The notes: generated by a model not told the origin, from the sequence alone. Positions 25,057 to 33,951 are shown, counted from the first letter of the stretch. The stretch is 46,054 nucleotides of DNA from Prevotellaceae bacterium (GCA_015256945.1 JABZLB010000023.1:1-46054); one strand, 5' to 3'. Numbers and translations are program-made.

Positions 25057-25620
25057 TTATTTATTTTCAAAATAACGTTTGTACAAACCCATAAAACCAG
25101 CTGAATGACGTGCCTCATCACGAGCCATCTCATGAATACTATCATGAAGAGCATCTAAATTATGAGCTTTTGCAAGTTTTGCTGCTTCAAATTTTTCAGA
25201 TGTAGCGCCCTTCTCTGCAGCCATACGTACTTCAATATTTGTTTTAGTATCATGTAAAATGCTCTGACCAAGGAACTCTGCATAACGAGCAGCATGACCA
25301 GCCTCCTCCATTGCATAGTGCTCAAATGCACGTGCAATCTCTGGATAGCCTTCACGATCTGCCTGACGCGCCATTGCCAGATACATACCTACCTCTGTAC
25401 ACTCTCCTGCAAATGTCATACGACAATGCTTCAAAAGTTCTGCAGGGACATCCTCCTCAAGTGCAATCCCAAGTTTATGTTCGGCAGCAAATTCTGGAGT
25501 TGTATCCTCTGTTAATTCTGTAAACTTGTTTGAAGGAGCACCACATAACGGGCACTTTGCAGGAGCCTCTTCACCTTCATGAATGTAACCGCAAACTGTA
25601 CAAATAAATTTCTTCTTCAT
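25057..25620 (-). CDS. Rubrerythrin, reverse domain order
   Basis: Rubrerythrins are non-haem di-iron peroxidases that detoxify hydrogen peroxide in anaerobes. In this 187-aa protein the rubredoxin-like iron site comes first (CTVCGYIHEGEEAPAKCPLC, residues 8-27). The ferritin-like four-helix domain follows, with glutamate/histidine motifs FAGECTEVGMYL, EEAGHAARYAEF and DEARHSAGFMG. That order is the reverse of classical rubrerythrin, as described for revRbr proteins. A PerR-like regulator lies directly upstream (44 nt), suggesting peroxide control. A terminator follows. Confidence 0.92.
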   Translation of the reverse strand: MKKKFICTVCGYIHEGEEAPAKCPLCGAPSNKFTELTEDTTPEFAAEHKLGIALEEDVPAELLKHCRMTFAGECTEVGMYLAMARQADREGYPEIARAFEHYAMEEAGHAARYAEFLGQSILHDTKTNIEVRMAAEKGATSEKFEAAKLAKAHNLDALHDSIHEMARDEARHSAGFMGLYKRYFENK

Positions 25621-25663
25621 AATGTTTTTGTATAATATTAATGTCTGTATAATAGGAATAATG

Positions 25664-26122
25664 TCAATTATTAATCTTTAAAGTCTTAAGTTCTCCCTTT
25701 GAAGCACAGTTTTTACAAATCCCTTTATAATAAAGCTGAACCTCATCAACATAGTGCCCGGCAATATTAATTGAATGTGGCAAATCTGGTGCTTCTTCAT
25801 CCATAAGATCATAGACCTGTTCACATTCTCTACAAAAGAAGTGGACATGAGGATGCAAGTCTCCATCATAGCAAACCCTGTGGTCATCAACTGTTATCAT
25901 TTGTGCAATGTGCATATCTGCAAACATTCGTAATGTGTTATAAACAGTTGTACGACTTAATGTAGGCACAGATTTTACAACCCCTTGATAGACATCTTCC
26001 ACGGTAGGATGAGTCCGATTTTTCAAAAGAAACTCCATTATGGTAAGACGCTGTACAGAAGGACGGAGTCCGTGATCTACGAGTCTATTATAAGCTTGCT
26101 GCTTAATATTCATACTATTCAA
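25664..26122 (-). CDS. Fur-family regulator, PerR-like
   Basis: A 152-aa Fur-superfamily repressor: an N-terminal winged helix (LRPSVQRLTIMEFLL; recognition helix in LSRTTVYNTLRMF) and a C-terminal metal-binding and dimer domain. HPHVHFFCRECEQVYDL and the CKNC pair supply regulatory-metal ligands and a structural zinc site. The residue after VY is Asp, as in PerR, where Fur usually has Glu, so a peroxide sensor is favoured. Upstream of and co-oriented with rubrerythrin, the classic PerR target. An alternative start is three codons downstream (26113). Confidence 0.85.
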   Translation of the reverse strand: MNSMNIKQQAYNRLVDHGLRPSVQRLTIMEFLLKNRTHPTVEDVYQGVVKSVPTLSRTTVYNTLRMFADMHIAQMITVDDHRVCYDGDLHPHVHFFCRECEQVYDLMDEEAPDLPHSINIAGHYVDEVQLYYKGICKNCASKGELKTLKINN

Positions 26123-26159
26123 ACTTTATCGATATTTACATATCTCCCTTATGCTGGTG

Positions 26160-26190
26160 CAAAATTAAGAAGAAATATTAAATGTACAAA
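26160..26190 (-). promoter_or_regulatory. Promoter of the perR-like gene
   Basis: Minus-strand TTTG (26187-26190), a 19-nt spacer and TAATTTTG (26160-26167) match the consensus exactly. The start codon is 37 nt downstream. No obvious PerR box is seen over it. Confidence 0.7.
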
Positions 26191-26230
26191 ATAAAATATT
26201 GGAAAAATTACATTTTTATTTCAATTTTGT

Positions 26231-26267
26231 AATCACCCTATAATTAATAGGATGATTACGGCCGTCA
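26231..26267. repeat. Hairpin plus ACGGCCGTCA fragment after hisS
   Basis: Arms 26231-26241 and 26247-26257 pair at 10 of 11 positions around a 5-nt loop. The adjacent ACGGCCGTCA (26258-26267) equals the core of the two GC-rich palindromic repeat clusters. The hairpin may end hisS transcription, although there is no good T-run. Confidence 0.4.
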
Positions 26268-26289
26268 TCTAATGTTGTATACCAATAGC

Positions 26290-27663
26290 TTAAGAACTAT
26301 ATTTAATTTCTTCCAGAATATCTTCAGGAGAAACCACTTTTTGTTCTCCAGTAAGCATATTCTTTAATGTTATCTTATTTTGCGCTATCTCATCATCACC
26401 AGCCAATGCTACAAAAGCAATATGTTTAGCATTTGCATAGCTCAACTGTTTTTTCATTTTTACATTATCTGGGAATACTTCTGTTCTTATTCCTGCCTCA
26501 CGAACAGCCTTAGCGATTGGTAAACAATAAGCCGTTTCTTTTTCTCCAAAATTTATAAACAGCAATTGAGTTGTAGAAACAGCCTCTTTAGGATAAAGAT
26601 CTAACGTATTCAGTATATCATAAATACGGTCAGCCCCAAAACTAATACCTACACCAGAGAGACCTGGCATACCAAAGATTCCAGTAAGATTATCATATCG
26701 ACCACCTCCCGTTATAGAACCCATTGGTGTATCAAGTGCCTTAACCTCAAAAATAGCACCTGTATAATAATTAAGTCCACGAGCAAGGGTTAGGTCCAGT
26801 TCTATTGCATTATTCAGACCTGTGACCTTTAAACTATCAAGTATAAACTGGATTTCCTCCACACCTTTAAGACCTGTTTCTGAATCTTTCAATACATCAC
26901 GAATAATACTAAGCTTCTCATTATTAGTACCAGTGAGCGAAATAATAGGCTGAAGTTTATTGATAGCTTCATCAGAAATACCATCACTTCGTAACTCTTC
27001 GTTTACATTTTCAAGTCCTATCTTCTCTAACTTATCTATGGCTACGGTAATATCTACAATCTTATCAGCCTCACCAATAACTTCTGCTATACCAGAAAGA
27101 ATCTTACGATTGTTGATTTTAATACAAACTCTGATTCCAAATTTAGAAAAAACAGTATCTACAATCTGCATCAACTCAACCTCACTAAGCAGAGAGTCTG
27201 AACCCACTACATCAGCATCGCACTGGTAGAACTCTCGGTAACGACCCCTTTGAGGACGGTCTGCCCTCCAAACAGGTTGAATTTGATAACGTTTAAAAGG
27301 TAATTGTAGTTCTTCACGATGCATCACTACATAGCGCGCAAACGGAACTGTTAAATCATAACGAAGCCCTTTTTCACATAACTTAGTTTGCAAATGTAAC
27401 GTATTACGTTTATTTAGCTCTTCATCACCTATTCCTTTAAAGTAGTCACCAGAGTTTAATATCTTAAATAAAAGTTTATCTCCCTCATCCCCATACTTTC
27501 CCATTAGAGTATGAAGTGTTTCCATCGCAGGAGTTTCTATTGGTTGAAAGCCATATAACGCATACACATCTTTAATGGTATTAAAAATATAATTGCGTTT
27601 AGCCATCTCATCAGGGCCAAAATCACGTGTGCCTTTTGGTATTGAAGGTTTATTATTTCCCAT
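26290..27663 (-). CDS. hisS: Histidyl-tRNA synthetase
   Basis: HisRS is a class II aminoacyl-tRNA synthetase that charges tRNA-His. The 457-aa protein starts with IPKGTRDFGP, typical of the family. Motif 2 is RADRPQRGRYREFYQCD. The histidine-specific signature LARGLNYYTGAIFEV and motif 3 GGGRYDNLTGIFG follow. The C-terminal anticodon-binding domain begins near residue 365. It is the last gene of a DUF4494-yggS-purA-hisS run, 24 nt after purA. Confidence 0.96.
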   Translation of the reverse strand: MGNNKPSIPKGTRDFGPDEMAKRNYIFNTIKDVYALYGFQPIETPAMETLHTLMGKYGDEGDKLLFKILNSGDYFKGIGDEELNKRNTLHLQTKLCEKGLRYDLTVPFARYVVMHREELQLPFKRYQIQPVWRADRPQRGRYREFYQCDADVVGSDSLLSEVELMQIVDTVFSKFGIRVCIKINNRKILSGIAEVIGEADKIVDITVAIDKLEKIGLENVNEELRSDGISDEAINKLQPIISLTGTNNEKLSIIRDVLKDSETGLKGVEEIQFILDSLKVTGLNNAIELDLTLARGLNYYTGAIFEVKALDTPMGSITGGGRYDNLTGIFGMPGLSGVGISFGADRIYDILNTLDLYPKEAVSTTQLLFINFGEKETAYCLPIAKAVREAGIRTEVFPDNVKMKKQLSYANAKHIAFVALAGDDEIAQNKITLKNMLTGEQKVVSPEDILEEIKYSS

Positions 27664-27687
27664 TGTATAATTTACACTGTCGTTTAA

Positions 27688-28965
27688 TTATTTTCTTATG
27701 ATTGTTTGCTTACGGTCTGGACCAATTGAAATAATCTTAATAGGAGTATTCAATTCCGTTTCCAAAAATTGGATATATTCTTTAAAGGCCTGTGGAAATT
27801 GCTCTTCAGACACATATTGAGTCATATCAGTGTTCCACCCTTTTAATTCGTGATATATAGGCTTTACGTGTTCTATATCATAAGGAAAATCAACAGTTTG
27901 GGAACCATCAGGTAATTCATAGGCTACACATGCCTTGATGGTATCAAAGCTATCTAAGACATCACTCTTCATCATAATAAGCTCCGTCACTCCGTTAATC
28001 ATAATACTATAACGAAGTTGCACAAGGTCAATCCATCCACAACGACGTTCTCTTCCCGTTACAGCTCCATATTCATGGCCAATATCTCTGAGAGCCTTAC
28101 CTGACTCATCAAAAAGTTCTGTTGGGAATGGACCTGAACCTACACGAGTACAATAAGCTTTCATAATTCCATAAACATGGCCAACTTTATTTGGGCCTAT
28201 CCCCAGCCCCGTGCAAGCTCCTGCACAAATAGTATTACTCGACGTAACAAAAGGATAGCTTCCAAAATCAACATCAAGCATGGTACCTTGTGCACCTTCA
28301 CAAAGAATCTTTTTACCATCATGTAGCAAACGGTTTATTTCATGTTCACTATCAACAATATCAAATTGACAAAGATAATCAATTCCCTCCATCCATTTTT
28401 TTTCAGTCTCTTCAAACCCGTCAAAGTTTGTCCAGCCCATGGACTTTAATATATTAAGATGACGTTGCTTGTGAGTTTCATACTTTGTTGCGAAATCACC
28501 AAGAACATCTCCAACTCGTAATCCATTCCTACTTACCTTATCTGTGTAAGCAGGTCCAATCCCCTTTCCCGTCGTACCAACTCTATTTTTTCCTTTGGAA
28601 ACTTCGATAGCACGGTCGAGCAATCGATGTGTAGGCATAATTAGATGAGCCTTTTTAGAAATATGCAAACGCCTTTTAAGATCATGTCCACTTTTTTCTA
28701 ACTCTTTAGCTTCGTCCATAAAGAGGTCTGGGGCTAGAACAACTCCATTCCCAATAATATTCACTTTTCCACCTTGAAAAATACCAGAAGGAATACTACG
28801 AAGCACATACTTCTGACCTTCAAATTCCAGTGTGTGACCTGCATTAGGACCTCCTTGAAAACGGGCTACGACTTCATAATCAGGTGTTAAAACATCAACA
28901 ACCTTACCTTTTCCTTCGTCTCCCCACTGTAAACCCAACAAAACATCAACCTTACCTGTTTCCAT
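27688..28965 (-). CDS. purA: Adenylosuccinate synthetase
   Basis: PurA condenses IMP with aspartate using GTP, the committed step to AMP. The 425-aa protein has the N-terminal P-loop LGLQWGDEGKGKVVD (residues 10-24), NAGHT and GTTGKGIGPAY. TELIMMKSDVLDSF and GPDRKQTI carry the guanine- and IMP-binding parts. The length matches the family. It lies 23 nt after yggS and 24 nt before hisS on the same strand, without visible terminators, so the three are likely co-transcribed. Confidence 0.96.
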   Translation of the reverse strand: METGKVDVLLGLQWGDEGKGKVVDVLTPDYEVVARFQGGPNAGHTLEFEGQKYVLRSIPSGIFQGGKVNIIGNGVVLAPDLFMDEAKELEKSGHDLKRRLHISKKAHLIMPTHRLLDRAIEVSKGKNRVGTTGKGIGPAYTDKVSRNGLRVGDVLGDFATKYETHKQRHLNILKSMGWTNFDGFEETEKKWMEGIDYLCQFDIVDSEHEINRLLHDGKKILCEGAQGTMLDVDFGSYPFVTSSNTICAGACTGLGIGPNKVGHVYGIMKAYCTRVGSGPFPTELFDESGKALRDIGHEYGAVTGRERRCGWIDLVQLRYSIMINGVTELIMMKSDVLDSFDTIKACVAYELPDGSQTVDFPYDIEHVKPIYHELKGWNTDMTQYVSEEQFPQAFKEYIQFLETELNTPIKIISIGPDRKQTIIRK

Positions 28966-28988
28966 AAGAATAGTAAATAAAATTTTTA

Positions 28989-29663
28989 TTAGTAAACCCT
29001 TGTTCCAAATATTGCAGACCCTACCCTAACCATAGTAGAGCGACAAGATACTGCCAACAAATAATCATGACTCATGCCCCATGAACGTTCTTTAAAATAA
29101 TCCATATCCGCAAAGAAATCTCGCTTTATCTCATCAAAGAAATTTGCAGCTGTCAACATTTCCTTACATATCTGTTCTTCATCATCAACATTACTAGCCA
29201 TCATCATAAGTCCACATATACGCACGCTTTTCAGATTACGCCATTCACCATCTTTAAGCATCTGTCGACAAGCATCAAGAGTAAATCCATACTTAGTTTC
29301 TTCAGCAGCAATATGTAATTCCAACAATATATCGATCACACGATTATTCTTCTGCGCCTGTTTGTTGATTTCTTTCATTAATTTAAAAGAATCAACAGCT
29401 TCTATCATATCAATATAAGGAGCAATATATTTTACCTTATTTGTTTGTAAATGTCCGATAAAATGCCAACATATATCTTGTGGTAATGCAGTTTTTTTTA
29501 GCTTAAGCTCTTGCTCATGACTCTCACCAAAAACACGCTGTCCAGCAGAATATGCCTTTTCGATACTTTCTTTAGAATGAAATTTACTAACAGCAACCAA
29601 CTGTATATCCTCAGGTAAGTTACGAAGCACATTACGGATATTATTTACAACATCAGCCTCCAT
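28989..29663 (-). CDS. YggS-family PLP homeostasis protein
   Basis: A 224-aa member of the YggS/PROSC (PLPBP) family. These bind pyridoxal phosphate on an alanine-racemase-like barrel, have no known catalytic turnover, and affect PLP and amino-acid balance. The PLP lysine is in LVAVSKFHS (near residue 26). HFIGHLQTNKVKYIAP and the C-terminal SWGMSHDYLLAV...VRVGSAIFG are the hallmark segments. It starts 2 nt after the DUF4494 stop and precedes purA by 23 nt. Confidence 0.92.
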   Translation of the reverse strand: MEADVVNNIRNVLRNLPEDIQLVAVSKFHSKESIEKAYSAGQRVFGESHEQELKLKKTALPQDICWHFIGHLQTNKVKYIAPYIDMIEAVDSFKLMKEINKQAQKNNRVIDILLELHIAAEETKYGFTLDACRQMLKDGEWRNLKSVRICGLMMMASNVDDEEQICKEMLTAANFFDEIKRDFFADMDYFKERSWGMSHDYLLAVSCRSTMVRVGSAIFGTRVY

Positions 29664-29665
29664 TA

Positions 29666-30190
29666 TTAGACCTCCTTTGACATACTCCCATTGCTCATGT
29701 ATTCTGGAACAGAATTCTCTAAGTGTAGTTCACGATCTTTTGATTTTAAATCGTGTTCAAAGACATCCATTATAGAAGTTTCATTTATCGAAACCAAAGC
29801 ATAGTTTATTGTAGTGCCTCCCATAATTTCATCTATGTTTTTGACTGCCCCATTTAATGTCGCCGATTGAACAAGATATATGATATTCGTACGCTTCTCT
29901 TTTTCTGTTTTCTCGTCAATTGTTACAAATTGTAACTTCGCCTTATACCATCTATCATCTTTATCTAAATCGCTAAAGAATATCTCGTGAAAAGCAGCAG
30001 GACGAATATCTGTTATTTTATAATCGCTATTAATACAGTCCTTCATTTCTTCAAAGATAGCAGCTTCTGCCTCGCTGAAACTCAAAGCATCTACAACATA
30101 CTGTTCTGTAACTGGCTTTTGCCTACCATCTTCGTGAGTTTTAGTATAACGTATTTTTGTTTCGAACCATGTAGTCGTTCTCGATCTCAT
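29666..30190 (-). CDS. DUF4494 family protein
   Basis: A 174-aa protein that I recognise as DUF4494, a family found in Bacteroidetes with no known function. It begins MRSRTTTWFETKIRYTKT, with VTEQYVVDALSFSEAEAAIFEEM and ITDIRPAAFHEIFF typical of it. No signal peptide or membrane segment is visible. It is likely a soluble alpha/beta protein with a variable, polar C-terminal tail. It is first in a run with yggS, purA and hisS. A TATATTTG (30193-30200) sits only 2 nt before the ATG, too close for a normal leader, so it may be coincidental. Confidence 0.8.
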   Translation of the reverse strand: MRSRTTTWFETKIRYTKTHEDGRQKPVTEQYVVDALSFSEAEAAIFEEMKDCINSDYKITDIRPAAFHEIFFSDLDKDDRWYKAKLQFVTIDEKTEKEKRTNIIYLVQSATLNGAVKNIDEIMGGTTINYALVSINETSIMDVFEHDLKSKDRELHLENSVPEYMSNGSMSKEV

Positions 30191-30233
30191 TACAAATATA
30201 TTTTAAATTTTTCTTATTTTTATTCTTCAACGG

Positions 30234-31394
30234 TCAACTTTTTCTAACAATAGAAACACCTCTGAACATATTGTCCATTGCTGCATAGGTATAAGCGGCT
30301 CGATCACTTATACTCATATCGTTAGTCATGCGATTGCGTAACTCCATTAGCTTTGACACTGCGTTCTGATAATTCTCTGCTGTAATACGCTCACTCATTT
30401 TCGCTGCCACCGTAATATCAAAGCCAAAATAACGTACAAGCATATCTGCAAACTGTTGACGTTGCATATCCGTTATCCGTTGAAGATTACTATTCAGACG
30501 ATTCTTCGAATGATAAATATGAAAAACCAATTCATCAGGCTCTCCACCTCGCTGATTATGATTGTAGCGTTTCTCATAATTAAAGTAACAATCACAGAAG
30601 CCATTTTCTGACAATGAGAGCAATTCTTCTTTTGCAGGTTCAAGAACTCGCCGACAGAAATCACTAAACTTACTATACCTACTTTCAAGTCGTAGCATCT
30701 TTCTGAAATCAAGCGTATTAATAACAGTGAAACCTTTGTCTATCCAACTTTCTATAAACATGTAGATTCGTTGTGTATAGCGATTTCTACAAGCAAATAC
30801 AATTTGCTTCCCAAGTCTATGATAACCAAGATCTAATGAAACTAATCGACGTGCAACTTCATGATCTATCTTCAATAACGCATACTTTTCATAAATACCC
30901 GTATCATTCGGAATATACACATCACAGAGATTAGTTACTTTTTGATAACTACGTCCATCCGCTGTTTTATATGGAATTTCAACAGGGACAGAAGCCAAAA
31001 GTTTTAGACTCTCTCTCAACTGAGGATAATGGTTTGGATCAACACCTAACGTTTTAAAATAAGTTTTAACTTCCAACCGTCCATCATCGCCAAGTTCTGC
31101 ATCTGGGAATATTTCAGGTTGAGTTTTCTTGCGATTTAATATATCATACAGTTTATTTTGCATAAACTCCACAATACTTACTAATATTCGAATCTGTATA
31201 AGCGAATAGTCGTGCCGCATCATTGTTACAGCAATGGGCTGTAAAAGCCACGTTTCTTCTTCAATAGGAATAAGTTCTGTTGGAATATTACGCTTCACAT
31301 CACGCTTTTTTCCTTTTCCAGAACTTACCACACGCGACTTTTTCCGGGTCACAACGGGTTTCCCCATTTTTCTTATAACTGATTCGCCTGTCAT
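30234..31394 (-). CDS. Rep_3-type replication initiator-like protein
   Basis: The protein (386 aa from the chosen start) resembles plasmid initiators of the Rep_3/RepB group, with two winged-helix domains. Visible parts are a basic N-terminus (KKSRVVSSGKGKKRDVKRN), QIRILVSIVEFMQNKLYDIL and YQKVTNLCDVYI. Next come RYTQRIYMFIESWIDKG and DFRKMLRLESRYSKFSDFCRRVLEPAKEEL, a typical late winged-helix pattern. The frame is open up to 31493, but a promoter (31451-31482) lies inside that extension, so I place the start at 31394. The neighbours are core genes, so this is a chromosomal copy. Its role is unknown, and transcription or replication control are both possible. Confidence 0.72.
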   Translation of the reverse strand: MTGESVIRKMGKPVVTRKKSRVVSSGKGKKRDVKRNIPTELIPIEEETWLLQPIAVTMMRHDYSLIQIRILVSIVEFMQNKLYDILNRKKTQPEIFPDAELGDDGRLEVKTYFKTLGVDPNHYPQLRESLKLLASVPVEIPYKTADGRSYQKVTNLCDVYIPNDTGIYEKYALLKIDHEVARRLVSLDLGYHRLGKQIVFACRNRYTQRIYMFIESWIDKGFTVINTLDFRKMLRLESRYSKFSDFCRRVLEPAKEELLSLSENGFCDCYFNYEKRYNHNQRGGEPDELVFHIYHSKNRLNSNLQRITDMQRQQFADMLVRYFGFDITVAAKMSERITAENYQNAVSKLMELRNRMTNDMSISDRAAYTYAAMDNMFRGVSIVRKS

Positions 31395-31450
31395 TTCGTT
31401 TATTGGAACTTCTTTTCTCCCGTATGAATTACGTCCGCAAGAAGCGTGTA

Positions 31451-31482
31451 CAAAGATAAAAACATTTTCTCGTTTAGACAAG
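31451..31482 (-). promoter_or_regulatory. Promoter of the Rep-like gene
   Basis: Minus-strand CTTG (31479-31482), a 20-nt spacer and TATCTTTG (31451-31458) fit the consensus well. It supports the start at 31394, giving a leader of about 50 nt, and lies just after the dinB stop. Confidence 0.6.
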
Positions 31483-31493
31483 CATATCATCAA

Positions 31494-32597
31494 TTAATGC
31501 TGAATATATTCTTCAAAATCTAACCATCCCTGAATCCAGTTTGGATTACGTTCAGACTTGTCTTCCCCTTCGAGTTTACATACTGACAAACCTATAAGAC
31601 GTACTGGTTTTATTATAGAATAATCTACCTTCTGCAATAATCTTTTGGCCTCATGCAGTATTTCTTCTTTCGCCTGTAAAGAATGGTCATACGATTCGCT
31701 CCTTGTAGTTGTCTTAAAATTTGAATACTTTATTTTAAGCGTCAGAGTTCTCCCATCAAAATTGGCTTTTTTTATCCTGTCAACTAACTCTATTACAAGA
31801 TGATATAATTCGATCAGCATCTGTGATGGCATAGTTATATCTTTTTCCATCGTTTGTTCACATCCTACAGATTTTCTCTCAGAGATAGGTTCAACAGGCC
31901 TATCATCGATACCGCGTGCAAAATTATAATATACCGTTCCCATCTTACCAAATACTTCTATTAAATGTTTTTGGGATACAGCTTTCAGGTCATAACCTGT
32001 GAATACACCCATCTTATGCATACATTCACAGGTTTTTGATCCAACCCCCCAGAACTTATCAATAGAAAGTATCGCCAGAAAATCTGCAGCTTCTTCAGGA
32101 CTTACCGAGAACTGTCCATCAGGCTTACGGTAATCACTAGCTATTTTTGCCAAAAATTTATTATATGATATTCCGGCAGAAGCCGTCAGGTGAAGTTCTT
32201 CCCTTATTCTTCTGCGTATTTTGTGCGCAATATCAATAGCTGAACCTATCCCGTCTGCATTATCAGTTACATCAAGGAAAGCTTCATCTATTGACAGTGG
32301 CTCTATTTTATCCGTATAATCTGTAAATATTCTATGGACCTTTTGGGATACTTCCTTATAATAGTGATAATTGGAATCAACAACAATAAGTCCAGGACAG
32401 TATCGTTTGGCCGTCACAATAGCCATTGCTGATCGGACGCCATAGCAGCGCGCTTCATAGCTGGCTGCTGCAACTACTCCTCTTGGTCCATCATGTCCTA
32501 CCGCAATTGGCTTTCCTTTAAATTCAGGATGGTCACGCTGCTCTATCGATGCAAAAAACGCATCCATGTCAACATGAATGATCTTTCGATAATCCAT
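31494..32597 (-). CDS. dinB: DNA polymerase IV (Y-family)
   Basis: DinB is a translesion polymerase acting on damaged DNA. The 367-aa protein has catalytic carboxylates in HVDMDAFFASIE (about residue 10) and SIDEAFLDVT (about residue 103), the palm hallmarks of the Y family. A steric-gate-like region, the HhH-type thumb (FWGVGSKTCECMHKMGV) and the little-finger domain follow. The C-terminus lacks an obvious QLxLF clamp-binding peptide, but the end KSERNPNWIQGWLDFEEYIQH includes an aromatic-rich stretch. It starts 14 nt after the DUF1232 stop, likely one transcript. Confidence 0.93.
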   Translation of the reverse strand: MDYRKIIHVDMDAFFASIEQRDHPEFKGKPIAVGHDGPRGVVAAASYEARCYGVRSAMAIVTAKRYCPGLIVVDSNYHYYKEVSQKVHRIFTDYTDKIEPLSIDEAFLDVTDNADGIGSAIDIAHKIRRRIREELHLTASAGISYNKFLAKIASDYRKPDGQFSVSPEEAADFLAILSIDKFWGVGSKTCECMHKMGVFTGYDLKAVSQKHLIEVFGKMGTVYYNFARGIDDRPVEPISERKSVGCEQTMEKDITMPSQMLIELYHLVIELVDRIKKANFDGRTLTLKIKYSNFKTTTRSESYDHSLQAKEEILHEAKRLLQKVDYSIIKPVRLIGLSVCKLEGEDKSERNPNWIQGWLDFEEYIQH

Positions 32598-32611
32598 CTA
32601 CATTAATTATA

Positions 32612-33016
32612 TCATCCCATTGGTTCGGCAAATATATCATCAGCTTCTATTATTTCCTCATCGTCAAACCATTTACTTAACTTTGCGTGTGCCTTATCCT
32701 TCACATCTTGTGAAACATCTATCCAAACCTTTTTTAGCACATATAATAAGACTGTAAAATCGTCACTCAAACCTGCAATTGGAATAGCATCAGGTATAAC
32801 ATCGAACAAACTTACTAAATAGCCTAATGCTCCCACAATCATCAGCTTGTCTTTCCTTGTTACACTATCACTCTCTAAAGTATAATATAATATCAGGGCA
32901 ACATAAACAAGCTTCGAACCTGCACGCTTAGCTATATGTGAGATATTTTCCAAAAAACTGCTGGAACTATACTTTCCCGCATACTTCATAAAGTTGGGTA
33001 ATTCCAAATTTGTCAT
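32612..33016 (-). CDS. DUF1232 (YkvA-like) protein
   Basis: A 134-aa protein with the DUF1232 core LMIVGALGYLVSLFDVIPDAIPIAGLSDDFTVLLYVLKKV (residues about 60-100), a hydrophobic hairpin with the characteristic D-x-I-P-D and D-D positions. The N-terminal part is mixed, and the C-terminus is acidic (DDEEIIEADDIF). The family is associated with membranes, and its function is unknown. It lies between a membrane protein gene (20 nt upstream) and dinB (14 nt downstream), on the same strand. Confidence 0.85.
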   Translation of the reverse strand: MTNLELPNFMKYAGKYSSSSFLENISHIAKRAGSKLVYVALILYYTLESDSVTRKDKLMIVGALGYLVSLFDVIPDAIPIAGLSDDFTVLLYVLKKVWIDVSQDVKDKAHAKLSKWFDDEEIIEADDIFAEPMG

Positions 33017-33036
33017 TTTACACTTTTTCTATTAGG

Positions 33037-33468
33037 TTAATATAATTCTTTCTTCATATACGCAGCTATCTTGTCAGTATAAGAAGCCAAAACTGGATTT
33101 ATTTTTCGCAAGCGCGACAGTCTAACCCGGACACTTAGCATACTAAGACCTTTTAAAAGCATCGCAATTACCAAACCTAAAAAAAGTCCTACCCAAAGAG
33201 AGTCGCGCCCCCACGGAAGCATCTGCTCAGGAAAAGCACTCATTATAAGAATTGGAACAACAGCCACAATTCCATATTTTGTTAACTGTGCGCGCTGCGT
33301 TCCTTCACTATCAAGAATACGCTGGTATTCATATAAATAATCGTCAAGATCCTTACGGTTAATATCCTCATCCTTTCCCGGGAAATCCATTTCATCTCCA
33401 TGCCGCTCTATGGCATTGATTATTAAATGTTCATAGTCGTTCAATATATTAACATGAAGTTCTTTCAT
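33037..33468 (-). CDS. Small membrane protein, unknown
   Basis: A 143-aa protein with a soluble, acidic N-terminal part (residues 1-55) and two close hydrophobic segments (about 65-83 and 90-108). A basic tail follows (RVRLSRLRKINPVL). I do not recognise a family. It starts about 50 nt upstream of the RNase P RNA 3' end on the same strand and precedes DUF1232 by 20 nt, so it is likely the first gene of the unit with DUF1232 and dinB. An imperfect -7 box TGCCTTTG is at 33477-33484. Confidence 0.7.
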   Translation of the reverse strand: MKELHVNILNDYEHLIINAIERHGDEMDFPGKDEDINRKDLDDYLYEYQRILDSEGTQRAQLTKYGIVAVVPILIMSAFPEQMLPWGRDSLWVGLFLGLVIAMLLKGLSMLSVRVRLSRLRKINPVLASYTDKIAAYMKKELY

Positions 33469-33521
33469 ACAATAACAAAGGCATTTACGGCAACTGCCAC
33501 AGATTCAATTCAATTTAAAAA

Positions 33522-33936
33522 GGCAAGACAGTGTCCTGATAAGCCGGGTTCTGTATCCTTCCAGATTGGAAAGAGCTCAGTCATTTATCTACCTTACAGG
33601 TCACCCTGCACCTTTAGCGTTCTACCCTCCATCGTAGTGCCCGGGGCACTTCGGGCAGGCTACCCTCAACATGACGACGGTATACATGAACTTACAGCCT
33701 CCAGACGGCACAGCCCGACGATCACCCGCCGGCTGGTAGTCTCTTACACTACCTTCTCATCCTTACCTCAGGACCAACAAAACGTATTCTGCCAGTTCCC
33801 CAAAGGCGGTTATTTTCTTCTGCCTTCACCTACTGTCACCAATAGCTTCTACTTTCAGAAGTGGAGTGCCTTATGCTGCCCGGACTTTCCTCTTGCGTAT
33901 AATTACGCCAGCGACGAGCCGGGACACTGTCTTACC
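33522..33936 (-). ncRNA. rnpB: RNase P RNA (bacterial type A-like)
   Basis: On the minus strand the region opens and closes with complementary ends (33922-33936 and 33522-33536, 14 of 15 bp), which form helix P1. Near the 5' end is GAGGAAAGTCCGGGC, and near the 3' end AGAACCCGGCTTATC, the diagnostic conserved segments of RNase P RNA. It processes the 5' ends of pre-tRNAs with the RnpA protein. Length is about 415 nt. A possible -7 box TACTTTTG is at 33944-33951. A 186-codon frame on the other strand here is a shadow. Confidence 0.96.
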
Positions 33937-33943
33937 ATATCTG

Positions 33944-33951
33944 CAAAAGTA
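33944..33951 (-). promoter_or_regulatory. Possible -7 box of rnpB
   Basis: TACTTTTG on the minus strand lies 8 nt before the inferred RNA 5' end, the spacing expected for a TSS. No clear TTTG box is found 19-21 nt upstream. Confidence 0.5.

Noticed and set aside
30193..30200. TATATTTG as the promoter of the DUF4494 gene
   Set aside because: It lies 2 nt before the ATG with no -33 box, so transcription would begin after the start codon. Likely coincidence.
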